Below, piece after piece: positions 4,791-5,601 of a stretch of 5,601 nt of DNA. This DNA comes from an uncultured Anaerolineae bacterium (GTDB lineage: Bacteria; Chloroflexota; Anaerolineae; B4-G1; DUEL01). Location: positions 1 through 5,601 of the forward strand of contig CALDFY010000365.1 of NCBI GenBank assembly GCA_937942115.1, written 5' to 3'. Positions within the stretch are counted from its first letter, which is position 1. The number at the start of each line of letters is the position of its first letter. The notes below the pieces were generated by a model. The model worked only from the letters and a program-made list of their open reading frames with translations, was not told where the DNA came from and searched no databases. A program made the translations under genes and the position numbers.

Positions 4791-5452
4791 CCCTCCGCAT
4801 CCTGATTGTGGACGACCACGAGGTGGTCCGGCTGGGCCTGCGGGCCCTTCTGGACCGTCATCCCGATTTCACCGTGGTGGACGAGGCCGGTACCGCCCGA
4901 GAAGCAATCCAGAAGGCCCTCCTCCACCGCCCGGACGTCGTCGTTATGGACATCCGGCTTCCCGGCCGCAGCGGCATAGACGCCTGCCGGGACATCGTCT
5001 CCCAGTTGCCCGATACCCGCGTGATTATGCTCACGTCGTACGCCGAAGACGAACTTCTCTTTGACGCCATTGAGGCCGGCGCCTGCGGCTACGTCCTCAA
5101 ACAGGTCGGCAGCGACGACCTGATCCGGGCCATTGAGGCCGTCGGGCGGGGCGAGGCGCTGCTGGACCCCGCCGTCACCCGGCGGGTCCTGGAGCGGGTG
5201 CGGGAGGCGGCCCGCAGGGACGAAGTCGCCGCCTTCGCCGAACTGACGGAGCAGGAACTGCGGGTCCTGGCCCTCGTCGCCGAAGGGAAGACCAACCGGG
5301 AAATCGCCCACGCCCTCTACCTGGGCGAAGGAACGGTCCGCAACTACGTCAGCAGTATCCTGAGCAAACTGGGCGTGACCAACCGGGCCGAGGCCGCCGC
5401 CTTCGCCGTCCGGCACAACCTGAAAGAGTACCTCCGTTCGCGGAAGGGGTAA
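4787..5452 (+). CDS. NarL/LuxR-type response regulator
   Basis: This 221-residue protein is a cytoplasmic transcription regulator and the evident partner of the kinase just upstream. The receiver domain (about 3-120) has the acidic pocket Asp9-Asp10 (LIVDDHE), phosphoacceptor Asp55 (VVVMDIRLPG), Thr83 (VIMLTS) and Lys105 (GYVLKQ), so every canonical phosphorylation residue is present. A linker leads to a LuxR-type helix-turn-helix (about 150-212): LTEQELRVLALVAEGKTNREIA, then GTVRNYVSSILSKLGV and NRAEAAAFA. Length and order are those of the NarL/FixJ family. The recognition helix style (TVRNYVSSILSKLG) recalls DevR/LiaR-like members. The GTG start overlaps the kinase stop as GTGA, so the two are co-transcribed and probably translationally coupled. 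The C-terminus ends shortly after the helix-turn-helix. Target genes cannot be deduced from the window. Confidence 0.97.
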   Translation: MTLRILIVDDHEVVRLGLRALLDRHPDFTVVDEAGTAREAIQKALLHRPDVVVMDIRLPGRSGIDACRDIVSQLPDTRVIMLTSYAEDELLFDAIEAGACGYVLKQVGSDDLIRAIEAVGRGEALLDPAVTRRVLERVREAARRDEVAAFAELTEQELRVLALVAEGKTNREIAHALYLGEGTVRNYVSSILSKLGVTNRAEAAAFAVRHNLKEYLRSRKG

Positions 5453-5477
5453 AAGGACGCAGATCAACGCAGTCTCC

Positions 5478-5500
5478 GCCCGCCGCTAAAAGCGGCGGGC
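5478..5500. terminator. GC-rich hairpin 25 bp after the regulator (terminator or mobile-element end)
   Basis: GCCCGCCGC (5478-5486), loop TAAAA, GCGGCGGGC (5492-5500) form a perfect 9-bp stem. Its position just downstream of the operon suits transcription termination, but no T run follows on the plus strand. The same kind of GC stem with a short AT loop also occurs at the ends of IS200/IS605-type elements, so its role is undecided. Confidence 0.45.
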
Positions 5501-5523
5501 TCAGGTACCCAAGCCCTGACAGG

Positions 5524-5601
5524 CTATCTGAAAGCCCCCGAAGGGGGCTTCGCATCGGAGCCAGGGGCTTTTCGCCCAATGGTGCGAACATTTGCCCCCA
5601 C
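5524..5601 (-). CDS. Possible 3' end of a minus-strand gene entering from the right (unidentified)
   Basis: On the minus strand the frame from the window edge is open for 25 codons (residues include NVRTIGRKAPGSDAKPP) to a TAG at 5526-5524. The hairpin at 5478-5500 follows 23 bp later. A coding 3' end followed by such a stem would fit the tail of a TnpB-type gene of an IS200/IS605 element. However, the piece is too short to identify and could be chance. A second minus-strand frame is also open across this stretch. Confidence 0.2.
   Translation of the reverse strand: MGANVRTIGRKAPGSDAKPPSGAFR
5532..5550. repeat. Second hairpin in the 3' intergenic region
   Basis: AAGCCCCC (5532-5539), loop GAA, GGGGGCTT (5543-5550) form a perfect 8-bp stem. 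A competing pairing is possible between AAAGCCCC (5531-5538) and GGGGCTTT (5564-5571), so the region could switch between two folds. It may be a terminator for either direction or part of a structured RNA. Confidence 0.5.

Noticed and set aside
4613..5467. Open frame antisense to the response regulator
   Set aside because: It is a shadow of a clearly coding GC-rich gene; there is no ribosome site or recognisable motif.
1..5601. CRISPR array, tRNA, rRNA or a defence/toxin-antitoxin system
   Set aside because: There are no regularly spaced repeats, no tRNA-like cloverleaf or rRNA core, and all substantial genes are explained as transposases or the two-component pair.

Overview
The window is GC-rich bacterial DNA. 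It holds a nest of two insertion sequences, one inside the other, next to a two-component signalling operon. The organism cannot be fixed from the sequence. The style of the kinase/regulator pair and of the transposases would fit a Chloroflexota genome (Anaerolineae-like), but that is an impression, not a demonstrated assignment.

Layout. (1) Bases 1-3323 are an outer insertion sequence bounded by imperfect terminal inverted repeats (1-49 and 3280-3323). Its single transposase gene runs on the minus strand. The gene's start, ribosome site and first 47 codons are at 3214-3071, and the rest is at 1488-57. The two halves are separated by (2) an inner insertion sequence, 1489-3070 (1582 bp), with TGGTCAA...TTGACCA ends. 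It is flanked by a 25-bp imperfect duplication (1464-1488 and 3071-3095, 21/25 identical). The inner element carries one plus-strand DD35E transposase reading frame (1544-3067), which is interrupted by a single in-frame amber codon. The outer transposase also has two opposite single-base frameshifts in G runs, so both transposases look inactive as read. (3) Bases 3324-3416 are a short host intergenic stretch with a perfect 18-bp inverted repeat built from 8-bp units. (4) Bases 3417-5452 encode a multi-pass membrane histidine kinase and a NarL/LuxR-type response regulator, overlapping by 4 nt. (5) Bases 5453-5601 contain two strong hairpins and the possible 3' edge of another gene or mobile element on the minus strand.

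How the parts relate. The outer element has landed about 90 bp upstream of the kinase, so the operon's original upstream control may have been separated from it. The right end of the outer element contains a near-consensus promoter (3178-3207) pointing out toward the operon. Its predicted start lies opposite the outer transposase start codon, and its first transcribed bases form a long stem-loop complementary to the transposase ribosome-binding region. That arrangement resembles the antisense RNA-OUT control of IS10 and is the most interesting regulatory signal here. The kinase and regulator presumably form one phosphorelay: membrane sensing, His268 phosphorylation, transfer to Asp55 of the regulator, and DNA binding through its C-terminal helix-turn-helix.
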